Source of the DNA: Penicillium oxalicum
Lineage: Eukaryota; Ascomycota; Eurotiomycetes; Eurotiales; Aspergillaceae
Direction: 5' to 3'
Assembly: GCF_001723175.1 (NCBI RefSeq)
Contig: NC_064650.1
Coordinates: 3,596,001-3,660,000, forward strand
DNA length: 64,000 bases
Shown: positions 23,689 to 34,142 of the stretch, in pieces
How positions within the stretch are numbered: position 1 is the first letter of the stretch
How the letters are laid out: every line of letters starts with the position of its first letter
Position numbers and translations under genes: made by a program
The notes under the pieces: model-generated
The model's database searches: none
What the model was told of the DNA's origin: nothing
The model's input: the letters and a program-made list of their open reading frames with translations, nothing else

Positions 23689-26124
23689 CTAGAAGTCTAA
23701 TGGATCCAAATGACCCAAGAACGAATTATTGCCCTCGCCACGCAGGAGCGCCTCTATATCGATGCGTCCTGCCGTCAAGTAGCGCTCACTGACTCCAATG
23801 TTCACTCTTTGTGACAACTGATGCTTCAATTCCGCACGCAGTGCCCCCAATTCCGCTTTGGTGATACTTCCAGCCTCCTTTTCTTTCTGGTGACGACCGC
23901 CACCACGCCCACGACCTTTACCCTGGGATTCGTCAAATTCTTCACTGTCGTATTCAACACCAAGGTCGTCGGCCGCAGCGCGTAGCCAGTTGTCCTCGGC
24001 GGAAATCTTCTCTTTCGCAATGGTGGAATCGGTGATCTTCCGAGCAAGCTCGATGCGAGTACGCACGCGAGAAACTACCCGTCGATCGATGTCGAGAGAC
24101 TCCAATGGGAGCTTCTTGACAGGTCCTTTCTTCGCATTTTGTGCGTGGACTTTAGCAGCGAGACGGGCGACGCTGACAACCTCTTCCGGGGCACAAATAA
24201 TCACACTTTTGCCGACGGCACCCGCACGGGCAGTACGTCCGGATCGATGGACGTATGCATCAGCCGTACGGGGCGCATGGTAATGGATGACACAGTCGAT
24301 ACCCTTGATATCTAAACCACGAGCCGCAACGTCTGTGGCCACCAAGATCGAACTGGGATCTGACGTAGGCGAGGAGAATCGTTCCACTGAGCGCAGACGT
24401 GCCTTTTGTGCCATAGATGAGTGAAGAGCGAGGGCAGGGAGTTGCAGGTTCTGCAGTAATTGGGTGAGACGGCGGACCGCGGAAATGGAGTTGGTGAAGA
24501 CAAGGGTGCGATGTTTCGGGTAGTAGAGAAGAAGCGCGTAGAGATATAGATCCTGTCCAAACAGTCAGTTCACAAGCACCGATACACAGATACAGTCGAA
24601 ACTTTTTGGTTCTTTGCTTACCTTCTCCATAGCAGGACATTCAACAATACCCTCCTTAAGACCCTCCGCCATCTGCTGCACAGGATTCACGTCAATGAAC
24701 TTGGGCTTCTCTTCCCGGAAGTTCAACTTTTTGAGCAGGTACTCCATGGATTCTTTCTTATCCATGATGTCTCCCCCTGTCCAACGGCTCTTGCCAGCCA
24801 ATTTTTGTTGTAGATCACGGTGGAAAGTGGCCGAGAAGACCAGAGTTTGACGCTCCGTCGATCCTTCATCCTCGGTCTTCGCTTCCTCGTCCATATCTGG
24901 GAAATCACCCTGCTCCTGTCGATCCAGAGCACCCAGGATTTCCTCAACTTCTTTAAAGTGTCCCTCGCTAAGCAGGCGGTCGGCTTCATCAACCACCAAG
25001 AACTTGATGTCCTGCATCTTGCGGATCAATCCAGTGCCAGTGCTCAAGATTTCCCACACACGTCCCGGGGTACCGATGACAATGTCGGCACTAGCCAACT
25101 GTCTCTGCTGTTTCTGAATCGACAAACCGCCGGTCAACAGAGCAATACGTGCATCGGCGTCAGGGGCATTGGTGATGAGGTCTCCGATATGCTTGGCTAG
25201 CTGGTGCGCCAACTCTCGTGTGGGGGAGAGAATAAGAGCCATGGGCGTAGTCTCGGTCTTCTTGGCTTCGGCATCAATTTTGCTCCGGGTCTCGAGATAG
25301 TGCTCCAGGATGGGAATGCCGAAGGCCAGCGTTTTACCGGATCCCGTTGAGGCCTTGCCAACCACATCATGGCCGTCCAATATAGCAGGAATGCAGGAGC
25401 TCTGTATAGTGGTTGGTGAAGAGAATTTGAGTTTTGACAGACTCGTGAGAGTTTCCGGAGACAGGCCCAGCGTGTCCCACGCAGAAACGTCAACGCCCCC
25501 ATCTTCTTCCGCCTCCTCGAGCGCCGCAAAGGATAACCCTGTCTTGAGATTTTGATCCTGTTTTGCGGGTGCCTCTTTGGCCTTGGTTTCCTTGACCTTG
25601 GGGTCCTTCAGCTTCGCCTCCTTCCCGTTCAATCCCTTGTTTTTCTTCTTCTTCTCCGACTGCTTGGCTTTCTTGTCGATTGATTGGGATTGTCCATCGG
25701 TTTCTGCAATAGCGGTCGCGGGCTCAGTCGATTCACCGTCGCTTATGCCACCCCACTCCTCACCATCGTCTTCAACATAGGTCTTCTTGAGGATCGACTT
25801 TCTTCCTGCACCTTCCTTGGCCTGGGAGATTGTCGCAAGTTAGTCCCGCGATTGTCAACAACTACATATACAACGCACCTTGAATTGGACATCCCCTCCT
25901 TCCGAAGCTCGGACAACATCCACTCCATCAATCTCTTCCAGTCCGAGGAATCCAGTGGCATCTTCCAAACGGTCTGGCAAGGAAACTTCCTTCCAGTTCA
26001 GGTCTTCGATGCCAACGACTCCATCCCAAGCCGCGCCTGTGGTTGCTCCGGATTTCGCGGCCTTCTTGCGCTTTTTCAACTCGGGCGCCTGCCCCTTTGA
26101 ATCGCGAGCTCTTTTCTGGCCCAT
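23689..26124 (-). CDS. mak5: ATP-dependent RNA helicase MAK5 (DDX24), large-subunit biogenesis
   Basis: Three exons: 26124 to about 25879, 25823-24622 and 24552-23689, about 772 residues. MAK5 is a nucleolar DEAD-box helicase needed for 60S ribosome assembly. The N-terminus is Lys/Arg-rich, with the family segment WDGVVGIEDLNWKEV. Q-motif region WDTLGLSPETL; motif I ASTGSGKT; Ia PTRELAHQL; II VVDEADRLL; III SATFH; then HRTLVFTNSISAVRR, VATDVAARGLDIKG and VI HRSGRTARAG in exon 3. The MAK5-type insertion rich in acidic residues sits between motifs II and III. The first intron is ambiguous. With donor GTGCGT (25878) the frame fails by one base at a T5 run (25799-25803) but would read naturally as AKEGAGRKK. 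With donor GTATAT (25871) the frame closes without a correction. It is divergent from TRM7, with 244 bp between starts. Confidence 0.93.
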
Positions 26125-26368
26125 TGCTTCAATCGCGATAAGATGAAGGGATCCTCCAGGTGTGTGTGTCTTGGAGAGCTGTCCGGGAAAAAAGCCGATC
26201 AGATTAGTCGCATGAGAAAAAAAGCGGCAGAAATGTTCCGCCTCGCAAATCTTATCGGGGCTTTCTCCCCACTCTAAAATTGCTCCGCGACGGAGAACCC
26301 CAACAAGCCCGGCACCGTCTTTTATTACTTCTGGGAGGTGACGAGACCAGCTGAGCTCTGTGGTCGCC
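26125..26368. promoter_or_regulatory. Shared divergent promoter MAK5/TRM7
   Basis: Only 244 bp separate the two start codons, which face away from each other. Both genes act in RNA biogenesis, so joint control is plausible. I recognise no specific element. Confidence 0.5.
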
Positions 26369-27691
26369 ATGGGGAAATCTTCAAAAGATAAGCGCGATGC
26401 TTACTATCGCCTGGCGAAGGAGCAAAATTGGCGCGCCCGGTCCGCCTTCAAGCTCATTCAGATTGACGAGCAGTTTGACCTCTTCGAGTACGAGAACCCT
26501 GACCGCGTGACGAGAGTTGTGGATCTTTGCGCTGCACCCGGTAGCTGGAGTCAGGTTCTCAGTCGCGTGTTGATCAAGGGCGAGAGTTTCGGGCGACGAG
26601 CATGGGTCGACAAAAAACGAAGGGAGAAAGAAGTCCTGGAGAATGCCGACAATGCGACGACAAGTGGTGACAAAGAGACAGAGATCCCGTTCGGCGAAAG
26701 CGATCCAACTTCCGAGCTGAAGCCGCGCAAAAATGTCAAAATTGTCTCCATCGATTTGCAGCCTATGGCGCCTCTGGAAGGAATCACGACCCTTAAGGCT
26801 GACATTACCCATCCGTCCACTATTCCTCTTCTACTTCGGGCACTAGACCCCGAGGCCTACGGGTCTTCAACGCAACCTTCGAGTTCCGAATCGCAACCAC
26901 ACATTCCAGTAGCAGTGAAGCAGCCTCATCCAGTGGATCTGGTGATTTCAGATGGCGCACCGGATGTAACAGGTCTACACGATCTAGATATTTACATTCA
27001 ATCACAACTACTCTATGCTGCGCTGAACCTCGCCATGGGAGTCTTGCGGCCTGGAGGCAAGTTTGTCGCCAAAATTTTCCGAGGTCGAGACGTCGACCTC
27101 TTGTATGCCCAGCTACGTACTGTGTTCGAGCGGGTCAGCGTTGCGAAGCCACGCAGCAGTCGCGCGAGTAGTCTAGAGGCTTTCGTTGTTTGTGAGGGTT
27201 TCATTCCTCCTGTGAATGACGCGGGGCTGGTTGGAATGGCGGCTCTGAAGAATCCCCTCTTTGGTGGAGCTGCAGCACCACAGTCTGTCTCCGAGGACGG
27301 CAATATCGCCGTTCAGGTGCGGGAGCAGGTCGACGAGGATGCAAATGCCCGACCAGTACTGGGAGGTCCTCCATCAGGCGACAGCACTTCGGCGACTGGC
27401 CATTCCGTCGAGGTCCGGCATTTGCACAAGTCAACCACAGAAGATCGCCTCCCATCACAGGACACGCGCAGCAAGTTTGCAGTAGAGCATCGGTGGATTC
27501 CCTCGTTTATCGCCTGCGGTGATCTTTCCGCGTGGGATTCAGATGCTACCTATACACTCCCACCTGATTACGTTACGCTGGACCCAGTTCAGCCTCCTAC
27601 GGCACCTCCGTACCGCAAGGCGCTTGAACTGAGAAGACAGATGGGCGGGGCGTATGGGAAGACAAAACTCCGGGCTGAAAGCCATGCTTGA
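26369..27691 (+). CDS. TRM7: tRNA 2'-O-ribose methyltransferase TRM7 (FtsJ/RrmJ family)
   Basis: Single uninterrupted frame of 440 residues starting MGKSSKDKRDAYYRLAKE; the ATG at 26369 matches the conserved family N-terminus. TRM7 uses SAM to methylate ribose at positions 32 and 34 of the anticodon loop of certain tRNAs, working with partner proteins, in the cytoplasm. The K-D-K-E catalytic tetrad is visible: Lys in RSAFKL (about 27), Asp in LVISDGAPDVTG (about 195), Lys in GGKFVAKIFRG (about 233) and Glu in SLEAFVVC (about 270). The SAM site is VVDLCAAPGSWSQVLS. It is longer than yeast Trm7 (about 310 residues) owing to a charged insert after the SAM motif (residues ~85-120) and a C-terminal extension, as usual in moulds. 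Confidence 0.95.
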   Translation: MGKSSKDKRDAYYRLAKEQNWRARSAFKLIQIDEQFDLFEYENPDRVTRVVDLCAAPGSWSQVLSRVLIKGESFGRRAWVDKKRREKEVLENADNATTSGDKETEIPFGESDPTSELKPRKNVKIVSIDLQPMAPLEGITTLKADITHPSTIPLLLRALDPEAYGSSTQPSSSESQPHIPVAVKQPHPVDLVISDGAPDVTGLHDLDIYIQSQLLYAALNLAMGVLRPGGKFVAKIFRGRDVDLLYAQLRTVFERVSVAKPRSSRASSLEAFVVCEGFIPPVNDAGLVGMAALKNPLFGGAAAPQSVSEDGNIAVQVREQVDEDANARPVLGGPPSGDSTSATGHSVEVRHLHKSTTEDRLPSQDTRSKFAVEHRWIPSFIACGDLSAWDSDATYTLPPDYVTLDPVQPPTAPPYRKALELRRQMGGAYGKTKLRAESHA

Positions 27692-28047
27692 ATGAATGTA
27701 TGATCCTGCTATACCAGATGACTTAATGACAGCATCTCATTGCTGGAAACACACGTGCTTTGAGAGGATCAGCCAGAATTCAGACTCTGGATTTGAGATT
27801 CAGGAAAGTATCTGGGCTGTTTTATTGTTGAATTATGCGTAATCCATGTCAAGCACGTAGAGGCATATTCCTACCTTTCAGCGTGTCTTGACTGCCCGCA
27901 CCAGAGTATTTCTTCGCTCCATAACCTCACGACCCAAGGAAATGAGAGGCTTCTAAAAACAAAAAAACACATCATCTCTCCTTTGCTATACAAACAGACC
28001 TATTGATGTCAAAAAGATTTCGAGTAGGATATATCGCAAAAAAGAAA
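27692..28047. other. TRM7 3' flank and tRNA 3' flank
   Basis: Non-coding, with A-rich tracts near 27957-27969. No gene seen apart from the Pol III terminator noted separately. Confidence 0.5.
28038..28043 (-). terminator. RNA polymerase III terminator of tRNA-Thr
   Basis: Six T residues on the minus strand, four bases past the tRNA 3' end; a T-run is the standard Pol III stop. Confidence 0.75.
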
Positions 28048-28120
28048 TGCTCACTGCCAGATTTGAACTAGCGACCTCGTGATTACTAGTCACGCGCTCT
28101 ACCAACTGAGCTAAGCGAGC
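28048..28120 (-). tRNA. tRNA-Thr (anticodon AGU)
   Basis: A 73-nt intronless tRNA. The acceptor stem GCTCGCT pairs with AGTGAGC (one G-U pair), with discriminator A. D-arm with TAGCTCAGTTGG (A box), anticodon stem CGTGA/TCACG, loop CTAGTAA with AGT at positions 34-36, and T-arm GCTAG-TTCAAAT-CTGGC (B box GTTCAAATC). A34 is expected to become inosine, reading ACU/ACC/ACA. CCA is not encoded, as in eukaryotes. Confidence 0.95.
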
Positions 28121-28616
28121 TGGTTGGTTGAAAGACTTCCTTTGCTTTGGATATATAAAGCAATTCCTCATGCGCAGTCATTGGAGTCATCCACTTTCCA
28201 CCCATTCACTCGGCTCGGGGCGGGGTGTGCGAAACGGGCGCTGGATGACAAAATATATATTGACGAGGTTCTGCCCCTCTCCGCTAACGAGTGGTCGTGT
28301 CGACCTCCCCACTACCTGAGGCGCTCAGTTGAATGTCTTGCTATACTGCTCCAATTAGGTATATCGTATGAGTAGGTTACCTAGCAAGTTTGTGCACCAT
28401 AGGTTCTAACCTAAAAGGCAGTCTTGTATGGAGGTACTACAGGCACACTAACTTATGGAGACCATCCATTTAAGAAATGAAAGTCATGAATATTCATTAT
28501 TCTTTTGCGAGGAACAAGTCTATATGACGATGCGAAAAGCGGACAAAACCGATGGAAAACATGGAGGAACGGTGCAAATTCGCTTGCATGCAAACCACGA
28601 TACGAATGTGAAATGT
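28121..28616. other. Intergenic between tRNA-Thr and MET10
   Basis: No gene seen; it holds the tRNA 5' flank and the MET10 3' flank. Confidence 0.5.
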
Positions 28617-31600
28617 CTAGTACACCTCCAAAACATAGCGCTCCTCGTCCTTGAGCTTCTCAATCTCCTTGCGAGTATCCACCTTCTTGCCGGTGAGCTT
28701 GGCCTCGGTCGCGATGGCCTCCTCCAAGACGGCAGTGACATCGGGAACGGGCCAAGTGGGACCGCAGAGGTAGAAAGCACCTTCCTCGCGGATGTACGCC
28801 TGAATGATCTCGGGAAGAGTTTGGCGCATACGATCCTGGATGTAGATCTTCTCGGGCTGGTCACGAGAGAATGCGGCACCCAGAAGCGTGATCACGCCGG
28901 CAGCCTGGTATGCCTCCCATTCCTCGCCATAGCAGTACTCCTCGCGCTGATGGCGGGAGCCCATGTACAGCAAAACAGAGCCAATCTCCTTGCCCTGAGC
29001 CTTCTCAAGGGCACGGTGCTGGACAAAGGCTCGGAAGGGTGCGAGACCGGTACCCAAACCGGCCATGATCAACGGTTGGGTAGACTTGGGAGGCAACTTC
29101 ATGACACTGGACTTGACGCTGACGCTGACGGGCGTGCCAGGCTGCAGACGGCTCAAGTAACGAGTGGCGAGACCAAAGCGGTCGCGGCCGTTGGGATCGG
29201 TCCAAGTGACAGCGACGATCATCAACGCAACAATGTTGGGGCTGACCTTTTGGCACGAAGCGATGGAGTACTCACGGCGCTTCAAAGGTCCAACAAGGCG
29301 CACAATCTCGTGGAAATCAGGGTGAGCGGAAGGATACTCAAGCAGAACATCCGCAAAAGTAATCGTGTCGACCTCAGCACGACGCTTGAATTCAACAGCA
29401 CCATCTGGGCCTCCCAGGGTACGCAGGTCAGTCCTCTCCTTCTCGTCGCTCGCGAAGTCAGCCAAGGCCTCATAGAAGCGCTTGGGGGGACGACCGAAAA
29501 TGTCAACATTCTGCACAAGAGCCTGATACACAGTACGGTTCTCGAGGACGGCAGGGTCTTCGCGGCTGGCCACCTCGACGATCGCATCAGGATCAAGTCC
29601 GTAGAACTTGATGAAGTTCATCACGTCCTCTGGGTCATTCTCGGCATGGACACCGAGTGCCTCTCCAATATCGTAGGTCAGACCGGAGTCACCCAGATCG
29701 AACTCGATGTGGAAGATGTTTCGGTCATAGGTGACGGGGGTGAGACGACGGTTCTCCTTGACGTGGACAGTGAAAGTCTTGGTGGCCAAGTCAGGGCGAA
29801 GAGCGTTTCGGGTGCCAAAGGCCTCCTTGAAGGCCAGGCCACGGGCGGCAGTCTCCCAGTCCTTGAGCAGGGTGGGGGGCTCTGACTCTTCCTTGTCGAA
29901 AGCGACAAAGCTGTTGGGAGTGATGTCTCGAGGGAGCTGGGTCATTTCGCTGACATCCGCCGCCTCCTTCCACGATGCAGGGATCTCGATCTCACGCAGA
30001 ACCTTCTCGAGTTCCTTGCTGACTTTCTCCAACGATTCAGAATCACCGGAAACTGAAGCCAGCTTCTTCGTGGCGAGACCCTCTTGAGCAGGGAGAGCAA
30101 CGCGGATGAAGGAAGCCTGCAGAATCTCTCTCTCCAAAGACGTGTCTTCAGCAGCAGAGAAATCAACCACAAAGAGTGAAATACCACGCTGAGCGACGGC
30201 ATTGCGGAAAGCAACATGAAGCTTTTTCTCGAGATCCTCATCCTTGACGCCCGGAGCACTGAGAATGAGCTTTCCATTATCCTTCACGGAGGCGAGAACA
30301 TCAACGTCGTTGAGAATGGCAATGTTGCCAACGTAGGAGACGTCAGCAGCGGTGATAGCGTAGGGAGCCTCGATGATTTTGGCACTCTTGCGGATGTCAA
30401 CTCGAATGGCTCCCCCCTGGATCAGGTTGTCGTTCACTCTGCTGACAGTGACGTTACTGGCGGAATCGGCAGCAAGTGCCTGGCTGAGAACAACAGAAGC
30501 CTCTTCAGTAATGGAACTGTCAACGTCCCAGAAAGTGTACTCTTGAACAGTAGCGGAATCAAGAAGTTGGAGAGGGGACGCTCCATTGCCGGTGCTCTCA
30601 ACAGGCAGGATTGGCTTGTCGAAGATGCGCTGGAATGTGGCGGCGATGCTGATCAGATCCCAGCGCTGAGATCGAGAATACTTGATCTCATCGCAAACTG
30701 CAGCGTGGTCGCGGTCGGTAGCAAACGTCAAAGACGCAAGGACATCCTCGAAGAGTGCAGAGTGCACACCCTCTTCTTGGACGGCCTGCTCGCTAGCAAC
30801 CTGGCCGAGAACACCGACGGTCTTGGTGGACTTGGGGAGCACACGCAAGAACTCCTCCTCAATGAAGGGGCGGTAAACACGAACATTGACCACACCAATG
30901 GGCACGCCATTCTTGGCAAGTGAACGTGCAACTTGGGTGGCGAGAGCTGCCTCGACAGTGCCGAAGACCACCAAGACAGAAACAGGCTGTGCATGGCCGT
31001 GATACTCGAAGGCGCCGTAGTCGGTGCCCAACTCGCCGTTGAGGCTCTTCAGGATCTCCAAAAGCTTGCCTTGGGAGTCGAGATGACGGTTTCGCGACTC
31101 ATCGAGGGCACCGCGAACTGTCTCATAGATGCGTGTGAGCCCTTCCTTGTCCAAGACGTCAATGACCCGAGTAGTGTCTCGGCCGACACGGACGCCGTCG
31201 TAGATGTGGATGGAGGGCAGGACCGAGGCGAGGAGTGTTGTGAAGAGCGCCATGTGCTGCGACTCGTGAGCCGAGCCACTGCTGACCAGTCCCAAGCCCA
31301 AATCTTCAACCAACGAAAGCGCGGAGGCGTAGTCCGAGACAAGACCCTCATCGCTATTGTAGTCCACGGCAGCAACGTGAGCAGCCACGGGACTCGCGAC
31401 GGAGTAGAGCAGCGAAAGCTGTTCCAAAGCAGATCGCATATACGGGAGAGTTGCGGAAGACGCAACAATTCCCTGAGGAACATGTCGTTTCTTCAGGTCG
31501 AAATCCTGAGAGAACAGATAGCCCAGAGCCAAGTTACCAGCACCCTGGCGAGTCTCCAGAGTGTTCACCACTGGAGCTTCGCCATTGGCCTTTGTTTCCT

Positions 31601-31763
31601 GAGCTGCGGACCATTCCCGCAAGGCTGAGTCCAGATCAAATGTCTCGGGGGAGTAAGAGAAGATCTTGTCGCTCAGCAGATACGCCACTTGCTGAATCAA
31701 CGTCTGAGCAGTGGTGTATGTAGGACCTGCCAGGTCTGACAGAGATGGCTTTGTCGCGGCCAT
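28617..31763 (-). CDS. MET10: Sulfite reductase (NADPH) flavoprotein alpha subunit
   Basis: Single frame of 1048 residues beginning MAATKPSLSDLAGPTY, close to the length of yeast Met10. It passes electrons from NADPH through FAD and FMN to the haemoprotein subunit, which reduces sulfite to sulfide in the assimilatory sulfate pathway feeding cysteine and methionine. The N-terminal ~500 residues resemble the pyruvate:ferredoxin-oxidoreductase-like region of Met10. The C-terminal half is a ferredoxin-NADP reductase module: FAD-binding RREYSIAS (about 826), then AGLGTGLAPFRAF (about 905) and LYMGSRHQREEY for NADPH, ending in CGPTWPVPDV and the terminal aromatic EVY. No intron is needed. The 835-bp intergenic region shared with the acyl-CoA dehydrogenase contains a CACGTG site. 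Confidence 0.96.
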   Translation of the reverse strand: MAATKPSLSDLAGPTYTTAQTLIQQVAYLLSDKIFSYSPETFDLDSALREWSAAQETKANGEAPVVNTLETRQGAGNLALGYLFSQDFDLKKRHVPQGIVASSATLPYMRSALEQLSLLYSVASPVAAHVAAVDYNSDEGLVSDYASALSLVEDLGLGLVSSGSAHESQHMALFTTLLASVLPSIHIYDGVRVGRDTTRVIDVLDKEGLTRIYETVRGALDESRNRHLDSQGKLLEILKSLNGELGTDYGAFEYHGHAQPVSVLVVFGTVEAALATQVARSLAKNGVPIGVVNVRVYRPFIEEEFLRVLPKSTKTVGVLGQVASEQAVQEEGVHSALFEDVLASLTFATDRDHAAVCDEIKYSRSQRWDLISIAATFQRIFDKPILPVESTGNGASPLQLLDSATVQEYTFWDVDSSITEEASVVLSQALAADSASNVTVSRVNDNLIQGGAIRVDIRKSAKIIEAPYAITAADVSYVGNIAILNDVDVLASVKDNGKLILSAPGVKDEDLEKKLHVAFRNAVAQRGISLFVVDFSAAEDTSLEREILQASFIRVALPAQEGLATKKLASVSGDSESLEKVSKELEKVLREIEIPASWKEAADVSEMTQLPRDITPNSFVAFDKEESEPPTLLKDWETAARGLAFKEAFGTRNALRPDLATKTFTVHVKENRRLTPVTYDRNIFHIEFDLGDSGLTYDIGEALGVHAENDPEDVMNFIKFYGLDPDAIVEVASREDPAVLENRTVYQALVQNVDIFGRPPKRFYEALADFASDEKERTDLRTLGGPDGAVEFKRRAEVDTITFADVLLEYPSAHPDFHEIVRLVGPLKRREYSIASCQKVSPNIVALMIVAVTWTDPNGRDRFGLATRYLSRLQPGTPVSVSVKSSVMKLPPKSTQPLIMAGLGTGLAPFRAFVQHRALEKAQGKEIGSVLLYMGSRHQREEYCYGEEWEAYQAAGVITLLGAAFSRDQPEKIYIQDRMRQTLPEIIQAYIREEGAFYLCGPTWPVPDVTAVLEEAIATEAKLTGKKVDTRKEIEKLKDEERYVLEVY

Positions 31764-32598
31764 TTTTGTCTACTTTTCTTGTGTGATATTGCTACAAAAA
31801 AGAGCAATATCTGTAATGATCGACAAGAAAAGAGATACCCCAGACAAGAAGATTTGAGGATAGAAAAGAGGAGGAGCTGGAGACCTGGAAACCTGTAAGT
31901 ATAGTAATCCCCTCCAGGCCATTTTGCCTAATCCGGACTAGCGGAGAGCACGCAATCGCGCAATTTTGTTATCGATAAAGTCATTCCGATGCCGGATGGC
32001 GGATGGCGACCTCTTTGCCTTATCGATAAGGCCCGTGTATCAATGCATCCAAGTCAGGATCAACGGGGGTCAGCCATCCGCAGGCAGTGGACTCTTGCTC
32101 CACCGATCCACTGTGCTCGAAATGAAGATTTCCAGTACATCGTCCAGGCCCTGGAGCGTTGCGCTGATACCATGCCCTCTGCTTCCACATGGCTGAACAA
32201 GTATAGGTAGAGATATACATCCACCTATATCAATTTTTCGGGTTGAAAAGGGTCTCAATGTGATGCACCCGATGAAGAAGCCTCTTGTCAGCCTTTTGCC
32301 GTGGAATTCACGTGATGTACAAGTCTCTTTGCACCGAGGCTCGGTCGAGCCGGCACAAAGTTGGGGAAATTATGCGGGCGTGCGGAGAGGATCACTCAGT
32401 CTCGTCCAATGCTGACTGGCCGAGTGGAGTACATAACATAGTTCCCCTCAAGGCGACCCCGACTTTTCAGATCTACCGACGAATGTGTATGTGCAGCCAG
32501 ACAGAACAATTCCTACCAGCGCACTTATCATTAAGTCAACGAAGGATAACAAAATACACACGAGCCAGTTCTCTAAAGACTGTTCAAGAGCTTCAAAG
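31764..32598. promoter_or_regulatory. Divergent intergenic promoter MET10 / acyl-CoA dehydrogenase
   Basis: 835 bp between two start codons pointing away from each other. It contains a palindromic TCACGTGA at 32308-32315 and repeated ATCGATAA stretches at about 31969-31976 and 32022-32029. No coding sequence recognised. Confidence 0.5.
32308..32315. promoter_or_regulatory. TCACGTGA palindrome (bHLH/Cbf1-type site)
   Basis: CACGTG core in the divergent promoter, about 545 bp upstream of MET10 and 285 bp upstream of the acyl-CoA dehydrogenase ATG. In yeast, Cbf1 with Met4 binds such sites before sulfur genes. Whether it works here is inference. Confidence 0.4.
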
Positions 32599-34142
32599 AT
32601 GGCGGAAAACTCTCCCAACCCTGTCCCCTTTTCGGAGCCTCCGTATCTACGAGGCCTTCCATCTCCGTACATCACCCCTGCCCACCGTGAATTCCAGAAG
32701 CGATGCCGCAAGTTCATGTGGGAGAACCTGATTCAACATGCCATGGAATGGGAGAAACTCGGGACTGTACCAGAGCATGTTTTCCGCACTTTCTGCAAGT
32801 ACAACATGCTGTTGCCAAATATGCCTGCCCCACTACCCGTCGAATGGCTCAAAAGACTGGACATTCACGATATTCTGGGAGTCAAAGTAGAGGACTGGGA
32901 CTACATTTATACCGGAATCTACTGTGATGAGGTGAGATGGTTCTGTCCAAGTCCTGTCATAGAATGCATGATGCACGAGCCAGTTGCTAAACGCGGTTTC
33001 ACCAACAACAGCTGAATCGCTCCGGCTTGAGTGGCCCTGGTGGATCTTTGAATGCCGGCTTCGCCTTTGGAATTCCCCCCATCGTCAAATTCGGAAGCAA
33101 AGAACTTCAAGAAAGATTTCTCCCGGATCTTCTGACGGGTCGGAAGCGCGCCTGTATTGCAATCACCGAGCCGGAAGCTGGCAGTGATGTTGCGAACATT
33201 GTCACCACGGCCACCAAGAGCGCAGATGGAAGGCACTACATTATCAACGGAACGAAGAAATGGTAAGCTCACATGCCCGTAGCAATATCAAGAAGACCCC
33301 CATCCCCGACTGACCACTACGAAAGGATCACCAACGGTATCTGGTCCGATTATGCCACCATGGCTGTGCGAACGGGCGGCCCCGGGCCCTCCGGGCTTTC
33401 GGTGTTAGTTGTGCCCTTGAAGAATCACCCCGGTGTCACGATGCGACGACTCAAGGTTGCCGGTCAAATCACCGGTGGCACCACTTATATTGAACTCGAC
33501 GATGTCCAAGTGCCCGTTTCTAACCTCATCGGCAAAGAGGGTGAGGGTATGCGCCTCATCATGACTAACTTCAACCACGAGCGTCTCGTGATTGCTATCG
33601 GTGTGACTCGTGCTGCGCGGGTTGCTCTTTCAGCTGCATTCTCCTATTGCCTCAAGCGAGAGGCATTTGGCAAGACCCTGATGGATCAGCCTGTTGTGCG
33701 ACACCGCTTGGCAAAGGCGGGTGCGGAGCTCGAGACGATGTCTGCCTGGGTTGAACAGATTCTATATCAGCTCTGCCATCTCAGTAAAGAAGAAGGTGAC
33801 CTGCAGCTAGGGGGTCTGACTGCCATGGCCAAGGCCAAGTCGGCGATGGTCTTGAACGAATGCGCCCAAGTGGCTGTGCTTCTCTTTGGCGGTAGTGGCT
33901 TCACGCAGACGGGCCAGGGTGAGCTGGTGGAGGGTAAGTCTTCGCCACAAAAGAATTATCCCCTTTGCCTATGAAACGTTGAATCTAATTATTTATTTGT
34001 CTGTCCAGCAATTTTGCGGGATGTTCCAGGTGCCCGTATCCCCGGTGGCTCCGAGGATGTCTTGCTTGATTTGTCGGTGCGCCAACTGGTCAAGATCTAC
34101 CAAGCACAAGAGAAGAAGCTGTCCCAAACCTCGAAAATTTGA
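32599..34142 (+). CDS. Acyl-CoA dehydrogenase family flavoprotein
   Basis: Four exons, 32599-32931, 33012-33262, 33326-33933 and 34009-34142, total 442 codons (441 residues). Introns are 80, 63 and 75 nt with GTGAGA/GTAAGC/GTAAGT donors. N-terminal helical domain, then the FAD/substrate signature CIAITEPEAGSDVANI and KKWITNG, the beta domain, and a C-terminal helical domain (REAFGKTL, GGSGFTQTGQGELVE, ARIPGGSEDVLLDL). The enzyme should oxidise an acyl-CoA to its 2-enoyl form with FAD. The short-chain-type catalytic Glu (YEGT position) is replaced (IPGG). A Glu in NHERLVIA, residue 280, aligns with the base of isovaleryl- and long-chain enzymes, so it is probably active in that mode. No clear presequence or PTS1, so localisation is unclear. 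Substrate unknown. Confidence 0.92.
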
